From NCBI RefSeq assembly GCF_003837805.1, contig NZ_RQIT01000004.1:62001-126000 (forward strand): DNA of 64,000 bases, read 5' to 3'. Shown piece by piece: positions 36,342-45,422 of the stretch. The stretch is from Bradyrhizobium sp. RP6 (GTDB taxonomy: Bacteria; Pseudomonadota; Alphaproteobacteria; Rhizobiales; Xanthobacteraceae). A model generated the notes under the pieces. It worked only from the letters and a program-made list of their open reading frames with translations, was not told the origin of the DNA and searched no databases. The stretch's first letter is position 1; each line of letters starts with the position of its first letter. The position numbers and the translations under genes are program-made.

Positions 36342-36809
36342 ATGCCAACCACGCGACGACAATTCCTGAGCCTCGCCGGAGGCGTGACCGTCGCCGGCGC
36401 GGTCCCGATCGTCACTCTGCGGCCGCTCGAGGCGACACCGGCGATGCTCAACGCCGCGATCCGCAACGTCGTCGGCGAAGCACAGATTCGCAGCGGCAGG
36501 GTGAAGCTCGACATTCCACCGCTGGTCGAGAACGGCAACACGGTGCCGATGACGGTGAGCGTCGCAAGCGCGATGACGGCGGACGACCACGTCAAGAGCA
36601 TCCACGTCTTCAACGAGAAGAACCCGCAGCCGAACATCGGCAATTTTTATCTCAGCCCCTCCTCCGGGCGAGCCCAGGTCTCGACGCGGATTCGGCTCGC
36701 CGATACTCAGAAGGTGGTCGCGATCGCACGTCTCTCCGACGACACATTCTGGCAAATTGCCGCCGAAATCGTCGTGACGCTGGCCGCCTGCACCGAGGAG
36801 ATGAACTGA
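36342..36809 (+). CDS. soxY: Sulfur carrier SoxY with an altered C-terminal arm
   Basis: SoxY carries sulfur intermediates on a Cys at the end of a flexible arm. The 155-aa product has a Tat signal (TTRRQFLSLAGGVTVAG) and the SoxY immunoglobulin-like domain (NGNTVPMTVSVASAM, VKSIHVFNEKNPQPNIGNFY, VSTRIRLADTQKVVAIARLS). Normal SoxY ends GGCGG. This one ends VTLAACTEEMN, so the Cys remains but the glycines are replaced and four extra residues follow it. ATG 36342 is chosen because it opens the Tat signal. The stop overlaps the soxZ start (TGATG). Confidence 0.88.
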   Translation: MPTTRRQFLSLAGGVTVAGAVPIVTLRPLEATPAMLNAAIRNVVGEAQIRSGRVKLDIPPLVENGNTVPMTVSVASAMTADDHVKSIHVFNEKNPQPNIGNFYLSPSSGRAQVSTRIRLADTQKVVAIARLSDDTFWQIAAEIVVTLAACTEEMN

Positions 36810-37126
36810 TGGCCGCTCTCATCAACGTTCCGGCCAAGGCCAGGCGCGGCGACATCATCGAGATCCGCACGCTGACCTCGCACATCATGGAGACCGGTTT
36901 CCGCCACACCGCCGACGGCAAGCTGGTGCCGCGCGACATCATCACGAGCTTCACTTGCCGCTACAATGGCACCGAGATCTTTCGCGCCGATCTGTTTCCG
37001 GCGATCGCGGCCAATCTCTATCTGTCGTTCTTCACCGTCGCCAAGGAGAGCGGCAAGTTCGAGTTCGAATGGATCGGCGACAACGGCTATTCGTCCACTG
37101 CATCGGCATCGATCATTGTCGAATGA
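36809..37126 (+). CDS. soxZ: SoxZ, SoxY partner
   Basis: SoxZ pairs with SoxY to form the carrier complex. The 105-aa product has no signal peptide, as usual, because it is exported with SoxY. Family pattern: INVPAKARRGDIIEIRTLTS, HIMETGFRHTADGKLVPRDI, FTCRYNGTEIFRADLFPAIA and a final WIGDNGYSSTASASIIVE. It overlaps soxY (TGATG) and soxA (ATGA), so the three are translationally coupled. Confidence 0.95.
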   Translation: MAALINVPAKARRGDIIEIRTLTSHIMETGFRHTADGKLVPRDIITSFTCRYNGTEIFRADLFPAIAANLYLSFFTVAKESGKFEFEWIGDNGYSSTASASIIVE

Positions 37127-37905
37127 TTTCTTGGCGCGCGATAGCGGCGGTGGCATTATTCGCCGCGGCGGTCCCCACCCTGCTCGCCGGCGAAATCCCG
37201 CCCGATGCACGCCGCTCCGGCTATTCCTTCATGGGCCCGGACACGCGCGCCATGCAGGACGACGACACCACCAATCCCGGCATGCTGTTCGTGCTCGACG
37301 GCGAAGCTCTCTGGGCAAAGAAGACCGGCAGCACCAACAAAGCCTGCGCGGATTGTCATGGCGATGCGCGCAGCAGCATGAAGGGGGTCGCTGCGCGCTA
37401 TCCCGCCTTCGACAAGGCGCTCGGCCGCCCCGTCACGCTCGATCAGCGGATCAATCTCTGCCGCGCCGATCATCAGCAGGCGACACCGCTGCCCTACGAG
37501 GGCCGCGACCTGCTCGCATTGTCCGCCTTCATCGCCCACCAGTCGCGCGGCACCGCGATCACGGCCGGTGACGACCCAAAGCTCAAGCCCTTTATCGCGC
37601 AGGGCCGCGCGCTCTTCATGCAGCGCGAGGGCCAGCTCAACCTCGCCTGCACCAACTGCCACGATGACAATTTCGACAAGCGCCTCGCCGGCGCGCCGAT
37701 CACGCAAGCGCAGCCGACCGGCTATCCGCTTTACCGCCTGGAATGGCAGACGCTGGGGTCGCTCGAGCGGCGGCTGCGCAGCTGCATGACCGGCGTCCGC
37801 GCCCAGGCCTATGACTATGGTTCGCCCGAGCTGGTCGCGCTCCAGCTCTATCTGATGTCGCGGGCGCGTGGCCTGCCGATGGAGACGCCGGCGGTGCGCC
37901 CCTGA
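37123..37905 (+). CDS. soxA: Dihaem cytochrome SoxA
   Basis: SoxA is the catalytic subunit of SoxAX L-cysteine S-thiosulfotransferase. The 260-aa product has a signal peptide (about 1-22, ending LLAGE), two haem c sites (CADCHG and CTNCHD) and the active-site Cys in RLRSCMTGVRA, which becomes a persulfide ligand. The dihaem form is normal for group I SoxA. ATG 37123 overlaps the soxZ stop. No soxB or soxCD follows: the next gene is on the other strand. Confidence 0.93.
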   Translation: MISWRAIAAVALFAAAVPTLLAGEIPPDARRSGYSFMGPDTRAMQDDDTTNPGMLFVLDGEALWAKKTGSTNKACADCHGDARSSMKGVAARYPAFDKALGRPVTLDQRINLCRADHQQATPLPYEGRDLLALSAFIAHQSRGTAITAGDDPKLKPFIAQGRALFMQREGQLNLACTNCHDDNFDKRLAGAPITQAQPTGYPLYRLEWQTLGSLERRLRSCMTGVRAQAYDYGSPELVALQLYLMSRARGLPMETPAVRP

Positions 37906-37912
37906 AAGAAAC

Positions 37913-37934
37913 CGGCCGGGACGCCGCCCGGCCG
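37913..37934. terminator. Hairpin between convergent soxA and NCS2 permease genes
   Basis: CGGCCGGG (37913-37920) pairs with CCCGGCCG (37927-37934) around a 6-base loop, 8 bases after the soxA stop. It can serve both convergent genes. No long T-run. Confidence 0.55.
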
Positions 37935-37957
37935 TTCCGCGAGACTTGAGGGCACGC

Positions 37958-39625
37958 CTACTCCGCCGGCGCGGCCGACATCTCCGGATGCGCGGCGTAG
38001 GGCTCGCTGGCGCCGAGCTTGGCGGCGGCGAACAGGCCCGCAGCCATTACTGCGTAGGCCAGGGCCACCGCGGGCGTCACGCCAAAGCCGCCGCCGATGC
38101 CGACGGCCTCGCCGTGCATGAAGCCGAAATAGGTCAGCACCGCCCCGACCAGCGCAAAGGCGGACGCCATCTCGAAGTCGCGCTCGATGATGAAGACACC
38201 GATGGCGCCGAGGATGAGACCGCCGAGGATGGAGCCGCCGCCCATCACCTCGAGGCCGTGATAGAACACGCCCTGCTGCGGCAGCGCGGCGATCGCGGCG
38301 GCCTTGACCGCATCGGCTTTGTCGGCCGCCATTCCGCCGACGGTTGCCGCCGCATTCATGGTGGAGCCCAGCATGGTGTCGATCTGGAGCTTGGCCCAGG
38401 CGGCTAGATGCGGGGTCAGCGCCAGCACGATCGCGGGCGCGTGCTTGACCGGTGTGGTCTGGAACGCCTGCGCGCCGATCAGCATACCGATGTAGAGCAG
38501 GATCGGCGAGATCGCGACGACCGGCACGAGTGCCAGCAGCACCGAGATGATGCCGAACCAAGACAGCACGACCACCATGATGCCCGTCGCCGCCGAGTAA
38601 CCGATCCGACCGCCCATCGCCTTCCAGCCGGGATGGCCGATATAGACGGCGTTGATGAAGGGATTGCCGATCAGGCAGCCGATCAGGCTGACGACGCCGT
38701 CGGCGGTGAGCACGCGCGTGGTCGGATAGTCGTCACCGGCCGCTTCCGCGCTCTCGACATTGTCCATGGCCTCGACGAGGTCGTAGATGCCGAACGGAAT
38801 GGCGGTGACCAGGATGATGCTGAGGAATTCGAAGCCGGAGAAGACGTAGCCGACAGCCGGGATCGGCACCGAGAAGCCGAAGTTCGCAAAGGCGGCGCCG
38901 ACGCCTTTGAGACTCAATCCGCCGAGACCCAGTCCGAACAGGTTCGAGCCCCAGGCGATGATCATGCCGGCAGCGATCGCGACGAGGCCCGCGGGAACGC
39001 CGCGCCAATACTTCACACCGCCGAACCAGCTCACCAGGATGATGGCGAAGCAGACGAGACCAATCTGCGGCGTCATGTACATCTCCAGCGCCGGCCGCAT
39101 CGAGATGAAGGTGACGGAGACGCCGGCAAGCGTGCCGAGCAACGCCGCGCGCGGCGTGATCCTGCGGATGAAGGGCGCGATGAAGCCGCCGATCATGAGA
39201 ATGAAGCTCTGGAAGAACACCCAGACGAGCCCCGCCGACCAGCCCTTGAGCGGATCGCCGGTCTTCAGCGTGATCGGCAGCATGATCACGAAGGTGACGA
39301 TGAACATGTGCGGCACGCTGACGCCTGACGGTAGCGCGCAGACGTCGTTGCGGCCGGTCTTCTGGGCGAGGCGATAGGCGAGATACGCATAATAGAAGGT
39401 GGACAGGCACATCATCAGCCCAAGCGCGGGCAGGATGCGGCCGAACACGAGGCTATCAGGCATCTTCAGCACGAAGCGCAGGAGCCCCGTGAGCACCAGC
39501 ATGTTGACGAGGATGTTGGTGCCGAAGCCGAAAAGCGCGTTCCAGTCGCCCGATGTCCATAGCGCCGGCTTAAACCCGGACTTGTCGATTTCAGATTTGC
39601 CGGCCGTCCCCGTCAATGTGCTCAT
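37958..39625 (-). CDS. NCS2-family permease
   Basis: The 555-aa membrane protein has about 12-14 hydrophobic segments and resembles the AzgA-like branch of NCS2 nucleobase carriers (FGFGTNILVNMLVLTGLLRF at the N-terminus, IPFGIYDLVEAMDNVESAEAAG and NPFINAVYIGHPGWKAMGGR in the middle). The family moves purines and related N-rich rings by proton symport. It starts 10 bases after the biuret-hydrolase-like gene, so the pair is probably one transcript and the permease may import that enzyme's substrate or a precursor. Confidence 0.85.
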   Translation of the reverse strand: MSTLTGTAGKSEIDKSGFKPALWTSGDWNALFGFGTNILVNMLVLTGLLRFVLKMPDSLVFGRILPALGLMMCLSTFYYAYLAYRLAQKTGRNDVCALPSGVSVPHMFIVTFVIMLPITLKTGDPLKGWSAGLVWVFFQSFILMIGGFIAPFIRRITPRAALLGTLAGVSVTFISMRPALEMYMTPQIGLVCFAIILVSWFGGVKYWRGVPAGLVAIAAGMIIAWGSNLFGLGLGGLSLKGVGAAFANFGFSVPIPAVGYVFSGFEFLSIILVTAIPFGIYDLVEAMDNVESAEAAGDDYPTTRVLTADGVVSLIGCLIGNPFINAVYIGHPGWKAMGGRIGYSAATGIMVVVLSWFGIISVLLALVPVVAISPILLYIGMLIGAQAFQTTPVKHAPAIVLALTPHLAAWAKLQIDTMLGSTMNAAATVGGMAADKADAVKAAAIAALPQQGVFYHGLEVMGGGSILGGLILGAIGVFIIERDFEMASAFALVGAVLTYFGFMHGEAVGIGGGFGVTPAVALAYAVMAAGLFAAAKLGASEPYAAHPEMSAAPAE

Positions 39626-39635
39626 GACAATACCC

Positions 39636-40334
39636 CTATGTGGTCGAAACCTTCATTGCCTCCAGGACTGCGGCCGAGTCCGCGACCCAGCCGAAGATGC
39701 CGCCCTGGGCCTTGATCATCTTCAGGCCCATCTCGTGAAACTCGGGGAAATAGGATGCGCAGCCGTCGGCGATGACGACGCAGCGATAGCCGCGGTCATT
39801 GGCCTCGCGCACCGTGGTGTTGACGCACACCTCGGTGGTGACGCCGCACACGAGCAAATTCTCGATGCCGTATTTCTGAAGGATGTCGCCGAGCTCGGTC
39901 GCGTAGAACGCCCCCTTGCCGGGTTTGTCGATCACGATTTCGCTGTCGAGCGGATAGAGCTCGGGAATGATGTCGTGGCCGGCCTCACCGCGAATGAGGA
40001 TGCGTCCCATCGGACCGGGATCGCCGATGCGAAGGCTCGGCGCGCCGCGCTCGACCTTGGCCGGCGGCGCGTCGGAGAGATCGGGCAGATGCCCCTCGCG
40101 CGTGTGGACGACCAGCATGCCGGTGGCGCGCGCCGCCGTCAGCACCGCGCCGATCGGCTTCACCGCGCGTGCGAGCTGGCTGACGTCGTTGCCGAGCGTT
40201 TCGCCGAAGCCGCCGGGCTCCATGAAGTCCCGCTGCATGTCGATGATGAGAAGCGCGGTGGCGGGCCAGTCGAGCTTGATCGGCTCGGGCTCGGCGCTGA
40301 CGACGCCCCTTGTCGGCTTGGCTGAGTTCAACAT
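39636..40334 (-). CDS. Isochorismatase-like cysteine hydrolase, close to biuret hydrolase
   Basis: The 232-aa protein has the Asp-Lys-Cys triad of the family: Asp in [11 protein letters not shown], Lys in [12 protein letters not shown] and Cys in [20 protein letters not shown]. From memory, the stretch [20 protein letters not shown] and the C-terminus [14 protein letters not shown] closely follow the biuret hydrolase (BiuH) of Rhizobium leguminosarum, which converts biuret to allophanate and ammonia. Ureidoacrylate or another N-carbamoyl amide remains possible. ATG 40334 is used; upstream in-frame codons look non-coding. It is upstream of, and probably co-transcribed with, the NCS2 permease. 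Confidence 0.85.
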   Translation of the reverse strand: MLNSAKPTRGVVSAEPEPIKLDWPATALLIIDMQRDFMEPGGFGETLGNDVSQLARAVKPIGAVLTAARATGMLVVHTREGHLPDLSDAPPAKVERGAPSLRIGDPGPMGRILIRGEAGHDIIPELYPLDSEIVIDKPGKGAFYATELGDILQKYGIENLLVCGVTTEVCVNTTVREANDRGYRCVVIADGCASYFPEFHEMGLKMIKAQGGIFGWVADSAAVLEAMKVSTT

Positions 40335-40696
40335 GACGCAGGCCTCGCGAGAACTCTCTTGGCCAGGAGTTCTGCAAGCACCGTGCCATTGTGTACAATT
40401 GCGATTGGAGGGAGAGCTTCGAGAAATTCGCTGCTCTGTCAAACTCTTACGACACGTGTGCGCGTGTGCTCATTCGCTATGCGGCGGCTTTACGGCGTGC
40501 ATTTGCTCAATGCTTAAGCGGTGGCGAGGCTTTCACCAGCCGTCATTCCGGGGCGCGACGCAGTCGCGAGCCCGGAAATTCAACGGGCCACAATACCCGA
40601 GGTGAAATGGATTCTCTGATGCGCAATCGCGCACCATAGCTCGACGCTACGCGTCGCCCCGGAATGACGACGCACGTGTGTGGCGAGGCCTTGCCC
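40335..40696. other. 362-base stretch holding a palindromic repeat
   Basis: The left part must contain the promoter of the hydrolase-permease pair; I see no clear boxes. The right part is the repeat described at 40541-40669. Confidence 0.6.
40541..40669. repeat. Palindromic repeat (CGTCATTCCGGGGCG family) with flanking direct repeats
   Basis: The ends CGTCATTCCGGGGCG and CGCCCCGGAATGACG are perfect inverse copies. The interior also holds paired pieces (GCGCAATCGCGC and others). A 10-bp direct repeat GTGGCGAGGC flanks it at 40521-40530 and 40680-40689, which may be a target duplication or chance. Confidence 0.75.
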
Positions 40697-41650
40697 CTAC
40701 CGCCCAGCCCCATACAGCCGCCGATACTCTTCCTCATACGGCGCATAAGAGTCCTTCAACGTCGCCATGTTCAGCAACATGGTTGCCACCATCGTGCCCG
40801 CCCTGTCGAACACGCGCGTCTTGACCCACGCGCTTTCGGTGCGGCGGCTGCCGGAGAGCGCGACCACCTCGCGCTCGACTTCGTACGCCTCGTCGACGAA
40901 GAGCGGCCCCTTCACGAGGCGGATCTCCTGATCGGCGAACAGACCGACGGCCGGGCCCCTGGCCGGTAGCGGATCGTCCTTGGAGCGGTACTGGAACAGC
41001 ACGCTCAGCATCTCCATCGGAATGACGGGCTTGCCCCACGGATTATCCGCGCCCGAGTAGTAGGGCGAGCTCTCGGTGATGACGGCGAGCTTCTGCCTGA
41101 GCGAGAACGGGTAGAGGTCGCCCATATTCTGGTCGAACGCCATGCGCACCGACTGCCGCTTGCCGGTCCGCGCCACCTTCACGTCGCGAAGGATCACGGC
41201 ATCGGCCAGCGGCTTGAGCTCGCCGAGGCGGGTCTCAAGCGCGGTCGCAACCGGCGCATCGCCGACCGAGGCCGTTCCGCGCAGCACCTCGGTGCCGTCG
41301 CGCTTGACCATTTGGACCTGGCACTGGCTCGTGCCGGGCAATGGCTTCGACAGGATCGCTTGCACCTCCTCGCCTTCGTAGCAGACGCTGCGATAATGCG
41401 CGGACAGGCAGCCCGTCTCGAACCAGGTACGACCCCATAGCCGTTCGCCGAGCGGCGCGAACTGGCTGAAATGGGTCGGCCCTTCGATGGTGCCGCTCTT
41501 GAAGCCGAGCTTCTGGGCTGTTGCGTCGTCGTGGATCGAGGCGTGCGCGTCGTAGGTTTGCGTTTGCAGCATCTGGCGCGGCTGGCGCCACGGCCCGATC
41601 AGCGCCTCGGCCGTCTCCGTGATCTCGGTATCGAATGCGTTCGCGGTCAT
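40697..41650 (-). CDS. Hotdog-fold (MaoC-like) protein
   Basis: The 317-aa protein appears to contain two hotdog-like halves. The first holds ASIHDDATAQKLGFKSGTIE and GPTHFSQFAPLGERLWG (about 40-75), the Asp/His/Gly pattern of MaoC-like hydratases and thioesterases. The second lies after about 200. The substrate is unknown, probably a CoA ester. ATG 41650 has GGAG 7 bases before it and is preferred to GTG 41662. It diverges from the indolepyruvate oxidoreductase gene, so the two may share regulation in amino-acid or aromatic degradation. Confidence 0.7.
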   Translation of the reverse strand: MTANAFDTEITETAEALIGPWRQPRQMLQTQTYDAHASIHDDATAQKLGFKSGTIEGPTHFSQFAPLGERLWGRTWFETGCLSAHYRSVCYEGEEVQAILSKPLPGTSQCQVQMVKRDGTEVLRGTASVGDAPVATALETRLGELKPLADAVILRDVKVARTGKRQSVRMAFDQNMGDLYPFSLRQKLAVITESSPYYSGADNPWGKPVIPMEMLSVLFQYRSKDDPLPARGPAVGLFADQEIRLVKGPLFVDEAYEVEREVVALSGSRRTESAWVKTRVFDRAGTMVATMLLNMATLKDSYAPYEEEYRRLYGAGR

Positions 41651-41814
41651 GGTGCTCTCCACAGGAAGCCATGACTAGCAGGAGCGCCACGGATGCGGCC
41701 AGCGATATTGACTTCGCCGGCCCATGCCTTTGACTGTCACAATTCGCGTCGCGCAGCCGCAATCCCTCCCGCAGCGCAAACCCCAACGCCGAACGAAAGA
41801 CAAGGACTCCCGAA

Positions 41815-44800
41815 ATGACGCTGATGCAGGTCGAGCTGGACGATAAATACCGGCTCGAATCGAAGCGGATCTTTCTGTCCGGCACGCAGGCCCTGGTCCG
41901 GCTGCCCATGTTGCAGCGCGAACGCGACCGGCTCCAGGGGCTCAACACCGGCGGCTTCATCTCGGGCTATCGCGGTTCCCCGCTCGGCATGTACGACCAC
42001 GCGTTGTGGCGGGCGAAGTCGCACCTCCAGCAGCACGACATCGCCTTCGTGCCCGGCCTGAACGAGGATCTGGCGGCAACCGCCGTGTGGGGCAGCCAGC
42101 AAGTCGGACTGTTTCCCGGCGCCAAGGTCGATGGTGTGTTCGGCATCTGGTATGGCAAGGGCCCCGGCGTCGACCGCTCGGTGGATGCGCTCAAGCATGC
42201 CAACGCGGCTGGCACCTCGCTCAACGGCGGCGTGCTGGCACTCGCCGGCGACGACCACGGCTGCCAGTCATCGACGCTGGCGCATCAGAGCGAGCAGGTG
42301 TTCGCGGCCGCGCTGATCCCCGTGATCAATCCCGCGACACTGCAGGACTATCTCGATCTCGGCCTCTACGGTTTTGCGCTCTCGCGCTTCTCCGGCTGCT
42401 GGGTCGGCTTCAAGGCGATCAGCGAGACCGTCGAGAGCTCGGCGTCGATCTACAGCGATCCTGAAGGTATCCGGATCAAGCTGCCTGACGATTTCGAGAT
42501 GCCGCCGGGCGGCCTCAACATCCGCTGGCCCGATCCGCCGCTCGAAGCCGAGAAGCGGCTATTCGGCCCGAAGATGGCCGCCGTGCAGGCCTTCGCCCGC
42601 GCCAACCAGCTCGACCGCATCGTGCTCGATTCAAAGCCGGCGCGGCTCGGCATCGTCGCGACCGGCAAGGCCTATCTCGACCTGCGCCAGGCGCTCGCCG
42701 ATTTGGGCATTACGGACAAGGACGCGCAGGATCTGGGCTTGCGCATCTACAAGGTCGCGCTGACCTGGCCTCTTGAGGAGAGCGGCGCGAAGCGTTTCGC
42801 CGAAGGTCTTCAGGACGTGCTGGTCGTCGAGGAGAAGCGCGGCTTCATCGAAGACCAGCTGATGCGCATCCTCTACAATATCGATGCGTCCAGGCGCCCG
42901 ACCGTCACCGGCAAGCGCGACGAGCGCGGCGCACCGCTGCTGCCGAGCGAGGGCGAGCTGACGCCGACCATTGTCGCGTCTGCGCTGGTGGCGCGCTTGC
43001 GCAAGCTCGGCCATCACAGCCCGGTGCTGGAGCAGCGCCTCGCCCGGCTCGAGGCGTTCGACAATCCCGTCACCACCAGCGCCCAGATCAAGCTCGCGCG
43101 CACGCCGTTCTTCTGCTCGGGCTGCCCACACAACACCTCCACGCGTGTGCCGGAGGGCAGCCGCGCCATGGCCGGCATCGGCTGCCACGGCATGGCCCTG
43201 AGCATGCCAACCCGTCGCACCGATCTGATCTCTCATATGGGCGCCGAAGGCGTGAACTGGATCGGCCAGTCGCCCTTCACGAGCGAGACGCACATTTTCC
43301 AGAATCTCGGCGACGGCACCTATACCCATTCCGGGCTACTTGCGCTGCGTGCCGCTTCCGCTGCCGGCATCAACATCACCTACAAGATCCTCTACAACGA
43401 CGCCGTGGCCATGACCGGCGGCCAGCCGGCCGAAGGCGCCTTCCACGTCGCGCAGATTGCGCACCAGGTCTGGGCCGAGGGCGTCAAGCGGCTCGCGATC
43501 GTTTCCGACGATCCGTCCAAATACCCGCAAGGAAACTATTTTCCGCAAGGCGCGACCATCCATCATCGCCGCGAGCTCGACGCCGTGCAGCGCGAGCTGC
43601 GTGACATCAAGGGCCTCACCGTCATTGTCTACGACCAGACCTGCGCCGCCGAAAAGCGCCGCCGCCGCAAGCGCGGGCTCTATCCCGATCCCGCCAAGCG
43701 CGCCTTCATCAACGAGCTCGTCTGCGAAGGCTGCGGCGACTGCTCGCAGGCCTCCAATTGCGTCTCGGTGCAGCCGCTGGAGACCGAATTCGGCCGCAAG
43801 CGCCAGATCGACCAGTCGAACTGCAACAAGGACTTTTCCTGCGTCGAGGGTTTCTGTCCGAGCTTCGTCACCGTGCATGGCGGCACGCTCAAGCGGATGA
43901 AGACCTCGGCGGTCGATTCCGGCCAGCTCTTCGCCGATCTGCCACTGCCGCCGGCGCGTGAACTCGACGGTCCCTACAACATCCTCGTCACCGGGATCGG
44001 CGGCACCGGCGTCATCACCATCGGCGCCCTGCTCGGCATGGCTGCCCATGTCGACGGTCGGGGTTGCTCGGCGCTGGATTTCACCGGCCTGTCGCAGAAG
44101 AACGGCGCGGTGATGAGCCATGTGCGCATTGCTCCGAAGCCGGAGGACATTTCCGCCGTCCGCATCACCACGGGCGGCGCCGACGTCATCCTCGGCTGCG
44201 ACATGATCGTCTCGGCCGGCCCGGCCGCACTCAGCCGCGCCGAGCGCGGCGTGACGAAGGCCTACATCAACGCCGATTTGCAGCCGACCGCGAGCTTCGT
44301 GCAGAACCCCGATCTCGACTTCGAGATGGGCACGATGCAGACCGTGCTGCGCGACGCCATCGGCGACAAGAACCTCGACATCATAGACGCCACGGGCATT
44401 GCCGCCGCGCTGATGGGCGACAGCATCGCCACCAACCCCTTCATGCTCGGCTTCGCGTTCCAGAAGGGCGCGATTCCGCTGTCGCTGGAGGCCCTGCTCC
44501 GCGCCATCGAGATCAACGGCGCCGCGATCGAGATGAACAAGCTCGCCTTCACCTGGGGCCGCCTCGCCGCCCACGACATGTCGCGCGTGCGCAGCGTGCT
44601 TCAGTTCAAGGCTAGAGCGTCCGCGCCGGCGAAATCGCTCGACGACATCATCGCGACGCGCGTGGAATTCCTGACCTTCTATCAGGACAAGGCCTACGCC
44701 GACCGCTATCTCGCGGCGGTCGCCAAGGTGCGCAAGGCGGAGAGCGCCGTTTCGCCCGCGTCGACGGAACTGACCGAGGCCGTCGCGAAGAACCTGTTCA

Positions 44801-45291
44801 AGCTGATGTCCTACAAGGATGAGTACGAGGTCGCGCGGCTCTATACCGATGGCAGCTTTGCCAGGAAGGTGTCGGAAAAGTTCGATGGCGATTTCACGCT
44901 GAAGTACCACCTCGCCCCGCCGATCTTCGCCAAGCGCGACAAGGTGACGGGACATCTGCAGAAGCAGGAGTTCGGCGGCTGGATGATCCATGCCTTCCGC
45001 GTTCTCGCCAAGCTCAAGTTCCTGCGCGGCGGCCTGTTCGATCCGTTCGGCCGCACCGAGGAGCGCCGGACCGAGCGGAAGCTGATCGCGGATTACCTGG
45101 CGATCATCGATCAGCGGATCGTCAGGCTGCAAGCGGCGCAGATCCCGCTGCTGACCCGGCTTGCACGGGTGCCCGAGACGATCCGCGGCTTCGGCCATGT
45201 CAAGGAAGCAAATATCAAGCTGGCGGCGGCCGAGACGGCGCGGCTGGAAGCGGAGCTCGAGAACAGCCGCTTTGCGGCGGCGGCGGAGTAG
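41815..45291 (+). CDS. Indolepyruvate:ferredoxin oxidoreductase, fused form
   Basis: The 1158-aa enzyme oxidatively decarboxylates aryl or branched 2-oxo acids to acyl-CoA. The N-terminal pyruvate-oxidoreductase-like part (about 20-370) starts TGGFISGYRGSPLGMYD. A thiamine-diphosphate domain (about 430-620) has CSGCPHNTSTRVPEGSRAM and GDGTYTHSGLLALRAA. A short ferredoxin-like cluster region follows (CEGCGDCSQASNC, CVEGFCPSF, about 640-690), then the gamma-type domain (about 720-910, GIGGTGVITIGALLG) and a C-terminal domain. The order matches the long single-chain form found in aerobic proteobacteria. ATG 41815 opens the family N-terminus. It is monocistronic, followed by a repeat. Confidence 0.95.
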   Translation: MTLMQVELDDKYRLESKRIFLSGTQALVRLPMLQRERDRLQGLNTGGFISGYRGSPLGMYDHALWRAKSHLQQHDIAFVPGLNEDLAATAVWGSQQVGLFPGAKVDGVFGIWYGKGPGVDRSVDALKHANAAGTSLNGGVLALAGDDHGCQSSTLAHQSEQVFAAALIPVINPATLQDYLDLGLYGFALSRFSGCWVGFKAISETVESSASIYSDPEGIRIKLPDDFEMPPGGLNIRWPDPPLEAEKRLFGPKMAAVQAFARANQLDRIVLDSKPARLGIVATGKAYLDLRQALADLGITDKDAQDLGLRIYKVALTWPLEESGAKRFAEGLQDVLVVEEKRGFIEDQLMRILYNIDASRRPTVTGKRDERGAPLLPSEGELTPTIVASALVARLRKLGHHSPVLEQRLARLEAFDNPVTTSAQIKLARTPFFCSGCPHNTSTRVPEGSRAMAGIGCHGMALSMPTRRTDLISHMGAEGVNWIGQSPFTSETHIFQNLGDGTYTHSGLLALRAASAAGINITYKILYNDAVAMTGGQPAEGAFHVAQIAHQVWAEGVKRLAIVSDDPSKYPQGNYFPQGATIHHRRELDAVQRELRDIKGLTVIVYDQTCAAEKRRRRKRGLYPDPAKRAFINELVCEGCGDCSQASNCVSVQPLETEFGRKRQIDQSNCNKDFSCVEGFCPSFVTVHGGTLKRMKTSAVDSGQLFADLPLPPARELDGPYNILVTGIGGTGVITIGALLGMAAHVDGRGCSALDFTGLSQKNGAVMSHVRIAPKPEDISAVRITTGGADVILGCDMIVSAGPAALSRAERGVTKAYINADLQPTASFVQNPDLDFEMGTMQTVLRDAIGDKNLDIIDATGIAAALMGDSIATNPFMLGFAFQKGAIPLSLEALLRAIEINGAAIEMNKLAFTWGRLAAHDMSRVRSVLQFKARASAPAKSLDDIIATRVEFLTFYQDKAYADRYLAAVAKVRKAESAVSPASTELTEAVAKNLFKLMSYKDEYEVARLYTDGSFARKVSEKFDGDFTLKYHLAPPIFAKRDKVTGHLQKQEFGGWMIHAFRVLAKLKFLRGGLFDPFGRTEERRTERKLIADYLAIIDQRIVRLQAAQIPLLTRLARVPETIRGFGHVKEANIKLAAAETARLEAELENSRFAAAAE

Positions 45292-45317
45292 CGGTCGGGA
45301 GAACGTTCTCTCCACGC

Positions 45318-45402
45318 GTCATTGCGAGGAGCCCTTGCGACGAAGCAATCCAGACCGTCGCCGCGGAGTGATTCTGGATTGCTTCGCTACGCTCGCAATG
45401 AC
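45318..45402. repeat. Palindromic repeat (GTCATTGCGAG family)
   Basis: GTCATTGCGAG and CTCGCAATGAC form the ends; GAAGCAATCCAGA and TCTGGATTGCTTC form an inner pair. From memory this is among the commonest intergenic repeats in Bradyrhizobium-type genomes. It lies between two convergent genes. Confidence 0.85.
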
Positions 45403-45422
45403 TGAGAAAAGCGAGACGACAG

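Noticed and set aside
43336..45315. 659-codon minus-strand frame opposite the indolepyruvate oxidoreductase gene
   Set aside because: Shadow frame rich in Arg/His/Gly/Asp; the plus strand encodes the cluster and thiamine motifs.
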